Shown here piece after piece: positions 43,012-52,325 of a stretch of DNA of 64,000 bases (positions within the stretch are counted from its first letter, which is position 1; every line of letters begins with the position of its first letter). The notes below the pieces were generated by a model. It ran no database searches. It had not been told where the DNA came from and saw only the letters and a program-made list of their open reading frames with translations. The DNA lies in the NCBI RefSeq assembly GCF_025149785.1, contig NZ_CP102277.1, positions 1,674,001-1,738,000 on the forward strand. The letters are read 5' to 3'. Position numbers and translations under genes: made by a program. The DNA comes from Coprococcus comes ATCC 27758. Its GTDB lineage: Bacteria > Bacillota > Clostridia > Lachnospirales > Lachnospiraceae.

Positions 43012-45663
43012 CTACCATCTGTTCCGCAGCTTATTCTGCAGCTGATACAGTTTGTTCATGGCATCCATTGGCGTCATATGGCTGATATCCAGTTCCTTTA
43101 ACTCATTTAACACATCATCATCTTTTACGGTATCAAACAGAGAAAACTGTGTCAGATCCACCTCATCCAGCTTCTTCTGCGTTTTTTTCTTCGTCTCACT
43201 TCCCTGTACCGCAATATTCTTTACTTTTCCGGTAATATCCGCTGTCACCAGCTCTTCTACGATCTCTTTGGCGCGGTTAATGACCGGATCCGGCACTCCT
43301 GCAAGCTTTGCGACCTGGATACCATAACTCTTGTCTGCTCCACCCTTTACGATCTTACGCAGGAATACGATATCATCACCTTTTTCCTTGACCGCAATAC
43401 AATAGTTGTTGACATTGCTAATCTTGCCTTCCAGCTCGGTAAGCTCATGATAGTGGGTTGCAAATAAGGTCTTTGCCCCAAGAAGTTTGCTGTTGCTGAT
43501 ATACTCGACAACCGCCCAAGCAATACTCAATCCATCAAAGGTACTGGTTCCTCTTCCAATCTCATCCAGGATCAGAAGGCTCTTGCTTGTCGCGTTTCGC
43601 AGAATATTTGCCACTTCGTTCATTTCCACCATGAAAGTGCTCTGTCCGCTTGCCAGGTCATCTGACGCTCCCACACGGGTAAAAATGCGGTCCACAAGTC
43701 CAATATTTGCTGAAGACGCCGGCACAAAGGATCCCAGCTGTGCCATCAGTACGATCAGCGCAGCCTGACGCATATAAGTGGATTTTCCAGCCATGTTTGG
43801 TCCGGTAATGATGGAAATGCGCTGTTTTTTATCATCCAGATAAGTATCGTTGGCAATAAACATATCATTCGGGATCATCTTTTCCACCACCGGATGTCGC
43901 CCATCACGAATGTCGATCACGCCCTTTTCATTGATCTTTGGCCGTACATAGTTGTTGCGCTCGGCAACCAGTGCAAGCGAAGCTATCACATCCAGCTTTG
44001 CAACTGCCTTTGCTGTTCTCTGTATCCTGGTCAACTCTGCTGCGATAGTATTTCTCACCTCACAGTAAAGCTCATATTCCAGTGCACAGAGTTTATCCTC
44101 TGCTCCCAGAATCGTATCTTCCAGCTCTTTCAGTTCTGGAATGATATAACGCTCCGCATTGGCAAGGGTCTGCTTTCTTGTATAATAATCCGGAACCAGA
44201 TCTTTGAACGAATTGGTAACTTCCAGATAATAACCGAATACTTTATTATAACGGATCCGCAGGTTTTTAATCCCGGTCTTTTCCCGTTCCTTGGTCTCCA
44301 GATCAGCAAGCCAGTTCTTTCCTTCGGATTTTGCTTTTCGAAGACGATCCACTTCTTCATTATAACCGTCTTTGATGATTCCGCCTTCTTTCATGGCAAG
44401 CGGCGGTTCTTCCTGAATCGCCCGTCCGACCAGATCACAAAGTTCTTCCAGCGGATCCAGTTCTTCATAAATTTCTTTTAAAAGGTCACTCTCCATATCC
44501 TTTAATATGCATTTTACCGACGGGAGCATGGAAAGGGAACTCTGAAATGCAATCAGGTCTCTTGGATTTGCTGACTGATAGGTGATTTTCCCAACCAGAC
44601 GCTCCAGATCGTACACCGGATTCAAATATTCCCGGATTTCTTCTCTGCAAATAGCATTGTCCTTCAATTCCGCAACTGCATCCAGCCTTTTGACAATGGA
44701 TTCCTTGTCGATCAACGGCTGTTCTACATATTTCCGAAGGGTTCTCGCCCCCATTGCCGTCTTTGTCTTATCCAGTACCCACAGAAGGGATCCTCTTTTC
44801 TGCTTTTCACGTAAAGTCTCAACCAACTCCAGATTACGCCTTGTAGCACTGTCCAGAACCATATAATTACCCGTTGCATAACGTGTCAGACGGCTCATAT
44901 GAGACAGGGAATTTTTCTGCGTCTCTTCCAGATACTTTAAAAGCGCACCGGACGCGATCATCCCACATTCATAGTCCGAAAGTCCAATCCCTTCAAGAGA
45001 AGCCACCTTAAAATGTTCCTGCAAAGTTTCCCGGCAGAGTGCATCATCAAAATACCATGCTTCCAGTGAATAAATTGCCATATGCAGACGGTTTTTCAGA
45101 TCATCCAAATCCAGTCCACTCATGTAAAATGCTTCATTGCAGACAATCTCAGACGGCATAAATTTGTAAAGCTCATCCATCAGTTTTGTCTGGGAATCCA
45201 GTTCTGTCACCAGATATTCCCCGGTTGTAACATCCGCAACCGAAAGTCCGTACCGGTCTGCCATATAGACAATACACATAATGTAATTGTTCTTTGTTTC
45301 ATCCAGTCCCTGAGTATCCAGGTTGGTTCCAGGTGTTACTACACGGATAACTTCCCGTTTTACAATTCCTTTTGCTGTTTTCGGATCTTCTACCTGCTCA
45401 CAGATTGCTACCTTATAGCCTTTTGATACCAGACGGTTCAGATAACTGTCAACTGCATGGTACGGGATTCCGCACATCGGTGCCCGTTCTTCCAGTCCGC
45501 AATTCTTTCCAGTCAGAGTAATTTCCAGCTCTTTGGATGCTGTGAGAGCATCGTCGAAGAACATTTCATAAAAATCTCCTAAGCGGTAAAAAAGGATACA
45601 ATCCTTGTATTCCTCTTTTGTCTGCATATATTGCTTCATCATCGGTGTTAATTCATTACTCAT
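43012..45663 (-). CDS. mutS: MutS mismatch-recognition ATPase
   Basis: An 883-residue MutS1. N-terminal mismatch-binding Phe-x-Glu lies in LFYRLGDFYEMFFDDA. The clamp and lever regions lie in the middle, and the ATPase has Walker A GPNMAGKSTYMRQ, the MVEMNEVANIL region, Walker B LLILDEIGRGTSTFDG and ATHYHELTEL. AAGGAG at 45672-45677 is its ribosome site. The integrase remnant stops directly before that site, so the native upstream sequence and promoter of mutS have been displaced; miaB, the usual upstream neighbour in this group, is missing. Confidence 0.97.
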   Translation of the reverse strand: MSNELTPMMKQYMQTKEEYKDCILFYRLGDFYEMFFDDALTASKELEITLTGKNCGLEERAPMCGIPYHAVDSYLNRLVSKGYKVAICEQVEDPKTAKGIVKREVIRVVTPGTNLDTQGLDETKNNYIMCIVYMADRYGLSVADVTTGEYLVTELDSQTKLMDELYKFMPSEIVCNEAFYMSGLDLDDLKNRLHMAIYSLEAWYFDDALCRETLQEHFKVASLEGIGLSDYECGMIASGALLKYLEETQKNSLSHMSRLTRYATGNYMVLDSATRRNLELVETLREKQKRGSLLWVLDKTKTAMGARTLRKYVEQPLIDKESIVKRLDAVAELKDNAICREEIREYLNPVYDLERLVGKITYQSANPRDLIAFQSSLSMLPSVKCILKDMESDLLKEIYEELDPLEELCDLVGRAIQEEPPLAMKEGGIIKDGYNEEVDRLRKAKSEGKNWLADLETKEREKTGIKNLRIRYNKVFGYYLEVTNSFKDLVPDYYTRKQTLANAERYIIPELKELEDTILGAEDKLCALEYELYCEVRNTIAAELTRIQRTAKAVAKLDVIASLALVAERNNYVRPKINEKGVIDIRDGRHPVVEKMIPNDMFIANDTYLDDKKQRISIITGPNMAGKSTYMRQAALIVLMAQLGSFVPASSANIGLVDRIFTRVGASDDLASGQSTFMVEMNEVANILRNATSKSLLILDEIGRGTSTFDGLSIAWAVVEYISNSKLLGAKTLFATHYHELTELEGKISNVNNYCIAVKEKGDDIVFLRKIVKGGADKSYGIQVAKLAGVPDPVINRAKEIVEELVTADITGKVKNIAVQGSETKKKTQKKLDEVDLTQFSLFDTVKDDDVLNELKELDISHMTPMDAMNKLYQLQNKLRNRW

Positions 45664-45680
45664 ATCAAAATCTCCTTATT

Positions 45681-47038
45681 TTATAAGGGTTTCAGCGTTT
45701 GTGGTATGCTAATTTGACCATCTTTTGACCAAATTTGTAAATCCTGATCAATTGTTGCATTTGAACGGAATGAATAATTATGCATATAACCTGTATATTT
45801 ATTAAACTCGCTGTTAATAAATACGGAGTCCGGATGTGTATAATGTTTCATCATATCAATATCATTATGTCCGGAAATAAGCATTATAGACGCTGGATCC
45901 ATATGAGATTCATAACACAATGTAATAAACGTATGGCGGAATAAATGAGGATGAATATTGGAAATATGATATTCCCTATTTTCTGTTAGTGCCTGTTGTT
46001 TTTCATGATTATTCATTATGGAAGTTATCCGTCGGCACTCTTTTTCTGCCTGTGTCGGCATAAAACAATTTCCCTCTTGTGTCGTAAAAATCAATTGAGG
46101 ATAATCATTTAATAACAAATTTTTAATCCCCCACTTTTTTTGTACTTTCTTTTGTCAGCAAGCTGTTTTTCGCGCCAACTATATAACGCATCAACTGCCG
46201 CCTTGAATAGAGGGATTTTTCTTATACTTGCGGTTCTTTTTGGAGATGTAATTTGCTTGATGTAATAAGGTCTATCTAGTTTGTTCCCGTTGTCATCGTA
46301 ATAAACAGGGACAATATTGATTGTTTTATACACATGGAGATAGTTGTTTTGAAAGTCAACATCTTTCCATTCCAATGCACACGCCTCTCCAATCCGCATT
46401 CCTGTAAAAAGAAGCAGCATATATAATTCGTAATATCGAGTATCTCTTGCTACATCAAAAAACCTTATGATTTCGTCGTTTGTCATGCGTTTCAAATTCT
46501 GTCCTGCTATTTTAACCGGTTTGAAGTTTTTATTCGTTATTTCCGGATAAACAATCCCTCTACATGGATTGAATAAAAGCATTTTTCCGATTACAGCTCT
46601 TTCAAGACAGCTGGATACGACAGAAACAGTAGAACGGATAGTGGATTTTTTATAGCCTTTGTTAGCTAGTTCAATAACCATATTTTGAACATGCGTGATT
46701 TGAATATCTGCTAATTTCATATAGCCTATATATTTTATACACCGATTATACGAATCGATATAATTCCGAATTGTTGTTTTTTTTATCCTATTTACGATAT
46801 AGAGTTCCATCCATTTTTCAAACCACTGATTTAGAGTTATTTTTTGTGTGTCTATATCTAATCCGTATTTTGTTTTTTCTAATAATTTTTCCCTTTTCTT
46901 TTTAACTTCTTTTAAAGTATGACCATATAGGCATATCGGTTTCTTTCCTCCTCCAAGGGATATGCGTGTTTGATAACGCCCATCTTTTCGTTGGGTAAAC
47001 CCTTTTCCTAATTCTTTGCCTGTTAGATCTTTTCCCAT
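45681..47038 (-). pseudogene. Tyrosine integrase split by a frameshift
   Basis: Two overlapping frames together give a ~450-residue Tn916/phage-type integrase: the arm-binding, core-binding and first catalytic Arg (LFTGMRIGEACALEWKDVDF) lie at 46109-47038, while HPHLFRHTFITLCYES and SGHNDIDMMKHYTH, with the His, Arg and Tyr, lie at 45681-46118. At ~46132-46138 (plus strand ACTTTTTTTG) the coding strand has seven A; eight would give KKWGIKNLLLNDYP without interruption. This is a one-base loss in a homopolymer: mutation, sequencing error or, less likely, transcript slippage. The first in-frame GTG at 47047 overlaps the ribosome site, so ATG 47038 is used. The 3' end abuts the mutS ribosome site. 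Confidence 0.85.
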
Positions 47039-47150
47039 GACGATCACCTGTCTTTCCTTGACCCATGGACAGGTACTTCATCCGTTTAATAGTATCAAAT
47101 TTTAATGAGCTTTTCAAGAAGCTCTTTTTGGGTACTATAGGATAAAATAC

Positions 47151-47315
47151 TCAATGCCGCACTTGATGGTCAATCCATTTTTCTAATTTTTTTTTGTGAA
47201 TTAAAGTTCTTTTTCCTATTCGCACCATCATTTTTTGCTCATAAGCTAAAGAACGCATTGTTTTTTCGGACACTCCTGTTAACTTGCAGGCTTCTTTTAC
47301 TGATAAAAGAAGTTT
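47151..47315 (-). pseudogene. Excisionase (HTH) with lost start
   Basis: About 54 residues: LLLSVKEACKLTGVSEKTMR, then AYEQKMMVRIGKRTLIHKKK and KWIDHQVRH, a MerR-like winged helix of the excisionase family. It lies ~110 bp upstream of the integrase, the usual xis-int order. Upstream of the Leu-rich start the frame runs into antisense of a serine recombinase, and there is no good start codon or ribosome site, so the 5' end has been replaced at ~47,315-47,335. Confidence 0.7.
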
Positions 47316-47334
47316 TGGATACCTGCTTTTGGTC

Positions 47335-47856
47335 AGGTGAAGTACGTGTATCCATGCCCAGAAGTCTCTGAACAATTTCAAAATCACGGTCACTCACCAG
47401 TGGCTCATGATTTTTCTCAATCCGGATCCAGTCATCTTCCGGTTTCACATAAGTCTGCTTCACTTTATGGTTCGGTGTTGTCCTTTTTCCCTGCACAAGA
47501 TTTCCGATATAAACCTCGTTTTCCAGTATCCTACGGACTGTAACAGAACTCCAAAGTGCCTGCTCTTTCTGCCGGAAGCCAGTTTTATAATGACTGCCGC
47601 TGCTGATTTTATATTCAAATGGTGAAAGAATACCCAGTTCATTTAAACGATTAGCGATCGCATCCTGACTCATTCCCCGTAGCTTCATCTTAAAAATATC
47701 CTGTACTACACTGCCTGCAGATGGGTCAATCTCTAATTTATGCTTATCTGTCTTTGTCTTCCTGTATCCAAATGCTACAAACGGAGTCACGCATTCCCCT
47801 TTTTCCCTCTTAATCTCAAGATTACTCCTGATCTTAATAGAAATGTCACGGCACGT
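47335..47856 (-). pseudogene. Serine recombinase middle fragment
   Basis: Roughly 170 residues: DISIKIRSNLEIKREKGECV, TPFVAFGYRKTKTDKHKLEI, the 'recombinase' domain SQDAIANRLNELGILSPFEY, VRRILENEVYIGNLVQGKRT and ending GMDTRTSPDQKQ. The catalytic resolvase domain and the zinc-ribbon/coiled-coil end are both absent. It is distinct from the recombinase at 53,465-55,753. It is joined to xis at one end and to an oppositely oriented relaxase fragment at the other, so both borders are rearrangement junctions. Confidence 0.8.
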
Positions 47857-48410
47857 ATGTTACAACCGGTAATCGAGAAGGATTTGAACGTTGGGCAAAA
47901 CTAAATAATCTAAAAGAAGCAGCCCGCACCTTCAACTATCTTTCCGAAAATAACCTGCTGAATTATGAAGATTTCCAACAACATGTTTCTGATGTTGATG
48001 CTTCTGTTAAAGTGGCTGATCAAAGAATAACGCAAATCAACAGTAAGCTGAGCACACAGAAAATCATTCAAAAACACTGTGATTCTTACCGTCTCTGCCG
48101 AAAAGTGATTGAAGATTGCAAATCTGCTAAAAATCCCAAAGCATACCGGATCAAACATCAGGCAGAATACCAGCTCCACGATTCACTAAAAAAAGAGCTT
48201 CAGGATCTCGGTGTTACCAAAATCCCAAGCTCTAATAAAATCCAGAAGCAGATTGAAAATCTTGAATCTGAACAGACTTCTACTGTTCGGGAAAAACAGG
48301 AATTACAGAAAAAGCTGAAAACTCTGGAAATCATTCAGCAGAATTTCACAGCACTGCTCAATGCTCCGGAGATGCAAATTCCTGTATCAGGGAAAGAGCC
48401 AACTCTTTAA
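47856..48410 (+). pseudogene. Relaxase C-terminal fragment
   Basis: About 184 residues: VTTGNREGFERWAKLNNLKE, AARTFNYLSENNLLNYEDFQ, then a long coiled coil (QITQINSKLSTQKIIQKHCD-like, ending KLKTLEIIQQNFTALLNAPE). This matches the C-terminal part of conjugative-transposon relaxases that contain a FERWAKLxNLK motif. The nuclease domain is missing. A Met-initiated frame at 48012 exists but is internal. Non-functional for nicking. Confidence 0.75.
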
Positions 48411-48515
48411 AAAGAAGAGGTACCTATGTAACGGTGCCTCTTCCCTTTCCATCTAATCTGTTTTATTGCTCTACCCTATCACCCTTAATATGCTGGTGGA
48501 AGATGTATTCCATGT

Positions 48516-48554
48516 GGAAGATTGAGCTGGGTATTTTATCCAGCTCAATCTTCC
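48516..48554. repeat. Perfect 15-bp inverted repeat
   Basis: GGAAGATTGAGCTGG (48516-48530) and CCAGCTCAATCTTCC (48540-48554) with a 9-base AT-rich loop. It lies ~100 bases after the relaxase fragment stop; no T tract follows, so it may be a terminator without U-run or a recombination remnant. Confidence 0.75.
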
Positions 48555-48620
48555 GCTCCCTGTAAATGAGAATTTGTCCGCTCCTTTATATAAAATAATT
48601 CCATTTTTCAGAACTACTAA

Positions 48621-48755
48621 CTATTTTTCTTCAGCCCATAAAATTAAACGATCAGAACACTCTGTTGGTTGCGACACTCTACATGTATTTTTTATAAATC
48701 CTTTAGTAAAGATATGATCAATAGGTGATGCTGGAGTAGTCAATTTAGTATTAAT
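48621..48755 (-). pseudogene. Possible endonuclease/exonuclease/phosphatase-type C-terminal scrap
   Basis: A minus-strand frame reads INTKLTTPASPIDHIFTKGF, then TCRVSQPTECSDRLILWAEE and a stop at 48621. IDHIF followed ~25 residues later by SD-R/H resembles the end of exonuclease III-like phosphatase folds. It has no start and runs into an IS4 fragment of opposite orientation at ~48,760. Weak call, made only to account for the 48,411-48,763 gap. Confidence 0.3.
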
Positions 48756-48763
48756 CGGGGAAA

Positions 48764-49029
48764 TCAATGCTCGTATGATTCTGTATAATTTCTGTGAATT
48801 AGTGACTTCTCACGCTGTGGTAAAAACATCTAAAAATACCAAACACGTCTATAAAATTAATTTCGCCACCGCAGTAAACATATGCAGGGCATATCTCAAA
48901 CACGGCGGTGATGAAACAGAGACCATGCTTCTCATACAAAAGTATCTGACACCTGTCAGGTACAATCGAAAATATCCTATCCACCTCAGTCCAAAGAGAA
49001 ATAGGGATTTCATGTATCGGGTTGCATAA
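48764..49029 (+). pseudogene. IS4-family transposase C-terminal fragment (copy A)
   Basis: Encodes INARMILYNFCELVTSHAVV, then INFATAVNICRAYLKHGGDE and the end YPIHLSPKRNRDFMYRVA, the C-terminal ~90 residues of an IS4-type DDE transposase (its catalytic Glu region lies upstream and is missing). Bases 48871-49087 match 52657-52873 almost exactly (217 bp, about five differences). The shared IS end TCATAAAAAACCTTATCTAA is at 49211-49230. Confidence 0.75.
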
Positions 49030-49210
49030 ATCTCGTTACCATTATACTGCGTTATGAGGCAGATATGCAATCTGTCTTTTTGTCATACACAAAAAATGAT
49101 TTGAACTCATCATACACCTGCTTTCTACGCATTAGTGCACCTAAAAAATACAGCATTTCTTAACTGAACAGTATTTTCAATGCATGAACGCATATGATAT
49201 ACTGTTTTCA

Positions 49211-49240
49211 TCATAAAAAACCTTATCTAAATGACATTGA
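49211..49240. mobile_element. Right end of IS4-type element, copy A
   Basis: The 30-bp sequence beginning TCATAAAAAACC and ending GACATTGA is identical to 52869-52898, the right end of copy B. Here 123 bp (49088-49210) separate it from the transposase-derived part; in copy B that piece is missing, with TCATA at both edges, consistent with a deletion between short direct repeats. Confidence 0.65.
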
Positions 49241-49257
49241 TTATCTAATTAACTACA

Positions 49258-51072
49258 TTATTTTCTGTCTAAAATATCCATAAATTCGTCACCTGTAATT
49301 GTTTCCTTCTCATACAGGTACATAGCCAGTTCGTCCAGTTTTTCCCTGTTTTCGGAAAGGATTTTTCTTGCTTTTTCATGCTCTGCTTTTACGAGCTGCA
49401 CGACTTTTTCATCAATTTCCTTCTGGGTATCTGTGGAACAGGAAAGAGACGTATCGCCGCCAAGATACTGGTTGGTCACGGTTTCCATTGCCACCATGTC
49501 GAATTCATCTGTCATGCCGTAGCGGGTGATCATCGCTCTTGCAATTTTTGTTGCCTGTTCGATATCATTGGAGGCTCCTGTCGTGATCTCACCAAATACG
49601 ATCTCCTCTGCCGCACGTCCGCCTGTAAATGTAACAATCTTATTCTCAAGTTCTTTTTTCGTCATCAGATATTTATCACCCTGCTCAACCTGCATAGTGT
49701 AGCCGAGTGCACCTGAGGTACGCGGGATGATCGTAATCTTCTGGACCGGTGCTGAATGACTCTGCAATGCAGCTACCAGAGCGTGTCCTATCTCATGATA
49801 TGCAACAACCTTCTTCTCCTGATCTGAAAGAACCGCATTCTTCTTCTGATATCCTGCAATAACCACTTCTATACTTTCTTCGAGATCAGATTCATTTACA
49901 ACGGTTCTTCCACTACGGACAGCACGTAATGCTGCTTCATTTATAATATTGGCAAGCTCCGCACCGGATGCACCGGATGCCATACGTGCAATCGTATGCA
50001 GGTCAACATCATCAGATGCTTTTATCTTCTTTGCATGAACCTTTAAAATTGCTTCACGGCCTGCAAGATCCGGCAGTTCAACCGGCACACGCCTGTCAAA
50101 ACGTCCCGGACGTGTAAGTGCCGGATCTAACGACTCCGGACGGTTCGTTGCAGCAAGAATGATGACACCATTATTTCCTTCAAATCCATCCATCTCTGTA
50201 AGAAGCTGATTTAAGGTCTGCTCCCTCTCATCATTTCCGCCCATTTGTCCGTCACGCTTTTTACCAATGGCATCAATTTCATCAATAAACACGATACATG
50301 GTGCCTTTTCCTTTGCCTGTTTGAAAAGATCTCGAACCTTGGAAGCTCCCATACCGACAAACATCTCTACGAATTCTGATCCGGACATTGAGAAAAATGG
50401 TACATTTGATTCACCCGCAACTGCTTTTGCAAGCATTGTTTTACCAGTTCCCGGAGGTCCTACAAGAAGGACACCTTTTGGCATAGACGCACCTACATCG
50501 GTATACTTCTTCGGATTGTGAAGATAATCAACGATCTCTGAAAGGTTTTCTTTCGCCTCATCTTCTCCTGCAACGTCTGAAAAACGGATTCCCTCACTGG
50601 ATTGCACATAAATCTTCGCATTGCTTTTTCCCATTCCAAAAGCCATCGAATTTTTTCCTCCGGCATGCTCCATCAGTTTCTTCGCCATATAATTTCCCAG
50701 TGCGATAAAAAGGATCAATGGCAAAACCCCGGTCAGCAGGAAGCTGATGATCGGTGACATCTGCTTATCGATATCTTTTGCGAATACTGCTCCACATTCA
50801 TATAGCCTGTCCGTCAGGTTCGGATCGTTCATCAGACCTGTTTTATAAATATTTTTTTGATCTTTATCTGTAAAGATGATCTGATTGTCCTTAACTTCTA
50901 CTTCACCGATATTCTTCTTCTCGATCATGCTCATAAAAGTTCCATAATCCGTTTCCTTTACCTGATGCTCCATAAGGATTGGTGCGACAACCAGATTAAA
51001 TACAATCAGCACTATTAACACAATCCCATAATAATATGCCAGTGGTTTTTTCGGTGTTTTAACTTCTTTCAT
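49258..51072 (-). CDS. ftsH: FtsH ATP-dependent zinc metalloprotease
   Basis: A 604-residue membrane AAA+ protease. Two membrane segments ([20 protein letters not shown] and [20 protein letters not shown]) flank an ~80-residue extracytoplasmic loop. Walker A is [20 protein letters not shown], Walker [13 protein letters not shown], second region of homology [20 protein letters not shown], zinc site HEIGH near residue 420. It degrades membrane and misassembled proteins. The sequence is intact with a normal C terminus. It lies amid IS debris downstream of the bile-salt-hydrolase-like gene rather than beside tilS-hpt, so it is probably an extra copy moved with that cluster. Confidence 0.95.
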   Translation of the reverse strand: MKEVKTPKKPLAYYYGIVLIVLIVFNLVVAPILMEHQVKETDYGTFMSMIEKKNIGEVEVKDNQIIFTDKDQKNIYKTGLMNDPNLTDRLYECGAVFAKDIDKQMSPIISFLLTGVLPLILFIALGNYMAKKLMEHAGGKNSMAFGMGKSNAKIYVQSSEGIRFSDVAGEDEAKENLSEIVDYLHNPKKYTDVGASMPKGVLLVGPPGTGKTMLAKAVAGESNVPFFSMSGSEFVEMFVGMGASKVRDLFKQAKEKAPCIVFIDEIDAIGKKRDGQMGGNDEREQTLNQLLTEMDGFEGNNGVIILAATNRPESLDPALTRPGRFDRRVPVELPDLAGREAILKVHAKKIKASDDVDLHTIARMASGASGAELANIINEAALRAVRSGRTVVNESDLEESIEVVIAGYQKKNAVLSDQEKKVVAYHEIGHALVAALQSHSAPVQKITIIPRTSGALGYTMQVEQGDKYLMTKKELENKIVTFTGGRAAEEIVFGEITTGASNDIEQATKIARAMITRYGMTDEFDMVAMETVTNQYLGGDTSLSCSTDTQKEIDEKVVQLVKAEHEKARKILSENREKLDELAMYLYEKETITGDEFMDILDRK

Positions 51073-51122
51073 GGTCTTTCCTCCTGTTGTTCTGCGATAT
51101 GCTTTCTCCGTGCATTTTCGTA

Positions 51123-52112
51123 TTATTTATTCTGCCATCTGACTTCGCCCTTGGACAGAAGCGGATAACAGATCAGCTGATCTGAATCCAGATTTTCCGC
51201 ATGCATGTCAACCGCTGTGATCTGATGATTATCATAAGTCGTATAATAATAAATACCTTTTGCTGTATTACAACAGGACGTGTATATCGTGATCTCATAT
51301 TTGCCTTCTGTCACCTCACAACATCCACGCTGCTGATCTACAGATCCTAAGATATGGAAGAACTGGCTTACACTCTCACCCTCTTCTTCACCGGAGATCG
51401 AATTTAATTTTGTAAAGGCAACTTTCACAAATCTTGACTGGCTGGAAAGATCTCCAGGTATTCCCATTCCACCCATTCCTCTGCTATATGCATCAAGCTG
51501 TAATACTCCTGCAAAAGTACTCTCCGGCTGTTTTCTGGATACTCCGGCATAATTATTCAGTGCAAACATCTGACCCAGGAATGGTGGATTATTGGTAAGC
51601 ACTCCTACCGGATTATCATATACATGCAGCCCATCCTTCATAGACTCAACAACGATACAGGCGTCTTTGTCTGCAATGATCCAGTGAAGCTGTGCTGTCG
51701 GCAGCTGTTCACTGAATGCTGTGCCTGTCAGTCTCATTGCTGCCAGCTTCTCTCTCGCCTCTGCTACAGTAGCACACTGTGTAAGGATCCATGGGATGAA
51801 CTCGAACTGTGCCACCTGGCTGACTTCTGTTTCATCTTCCGGCAAAGCCTCTTCATATGCCGCATTGCCGACAAAATTAAGACCTGCCATTCCAAGGCCT
51901 TTTTCATTAACAGCATCATAATAAAGCGGATAACCTCCTGCAACAAATGCCATTCCGATCAAAGCATAATGGCTTTTTATCTTCCCGGCAAACCGGAAAT
52001 CAAATTCGTAATTTCTTGGCGTTATCGTAATCTGTTCCCCATAGGAAAATTCATAATCAAGCGTTCTACCCATATAAAAATCTTTTGTTTTGTAAGTTGC
52101 TGCTGTACACAT
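51123..52112 (-). CDS. Choloylglycine hydrolase family protein (bile salt hydrolase / penicillin V acylase)
   Basis: A 329-residue Ntn-hydrolase. After Met removal the nucleophile Cys2 is N-terminal (MCTAATYKTKDFYMGRTLDY), with Arg16 and Asp19 of the active site, GLGMAGLNFVGNA, NNPPF with the conserved Asn, and SSQSRFVKVAF with the late Arg. These enzymes deconjugate glycine- and taurine-linked bile acids or hydrolyse penicillin V; the two cannot be separated by eye, but a gut host makes bile salts the likely substrate. A GTG three codons upstream lies inside the AGAGGTG ribosome site, so ATG 52112 is chosen, which also gives Cys2. Linked with ftsH (50 bp) and the cls tail (21 bp). Confidence 0.9.
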   Translation of the reverse strand: MCTAATYKTKDFYMGRTLDYEFSYGEQITITPRNYEFDFRFAGKIKSHYALIGMAFVAGGYPLYYDAVNEKGLGMAGLNFVGNAAYEEALPEDETEVSQVAQFEFIPWILTQCATVAEAREKLAAMRLTGTAFSEQLPTAQLHWIIADKDACIVVESMKDGLHVYDNPVGVLTNNPPFLGQMFALNNYAGVSRKQPESTFAGVLQLDAYSRGMGGMGIPGDLSSQSRFVKVAFTKLNSISGEEEGESVSQFFHILGSVDQQRGCCEVTEGKYEITIYTSCCNTAKGIYYYTTYDNHQITAVDMHAENLDSDQLICYPLLSKGEVRWQNK

Positions 52113-52133
52113 ATCGAACACCTCTTCTTTCTG

Positions 52134-52325
52134 CTATAATAGTCCTGCAAACAATCTCATAAACAACTGTCCGATCCGTAAATATGCACTCCGTCCTGTG
52201 CGGTACTTTTCGGTCACTTCCCTACATTCATTCATTGTTGCTCCAAGATCATCTCTTATATCCAAAACTGTCTGACTATCCGCCATAAAACATCCATTTT
52301 CAAAGTGATTATAAAGCAATGCCAT
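52134..52325 (-). pseudogene. Cardiolipin synthase C-terminal tail (paralogue 2)
   Basis: 63 residues (LLYNHFENGCFMADSQTVLD, ending GRSAYLRIGQLFMRLFAGLL) closely resemble the last 62 residues of the chimera at 53,465. The rest of the gene is missing: an internally deleted IS4 copy begins exactly at its 5' edge. It sits 21 bp before the bile-salt-hydrolase-like gene in the same direction, suggesting an ancestral cls-bsh-ftsH order. Confidence 0.85.

Noticed and set aside
49258-51072. ftsH as a pseudogene because it lies among IS debris
   Set aside because: All motifs (Walker A and B, second region of homology, HEIGH) and both membrane segments are intact and the length is normal.
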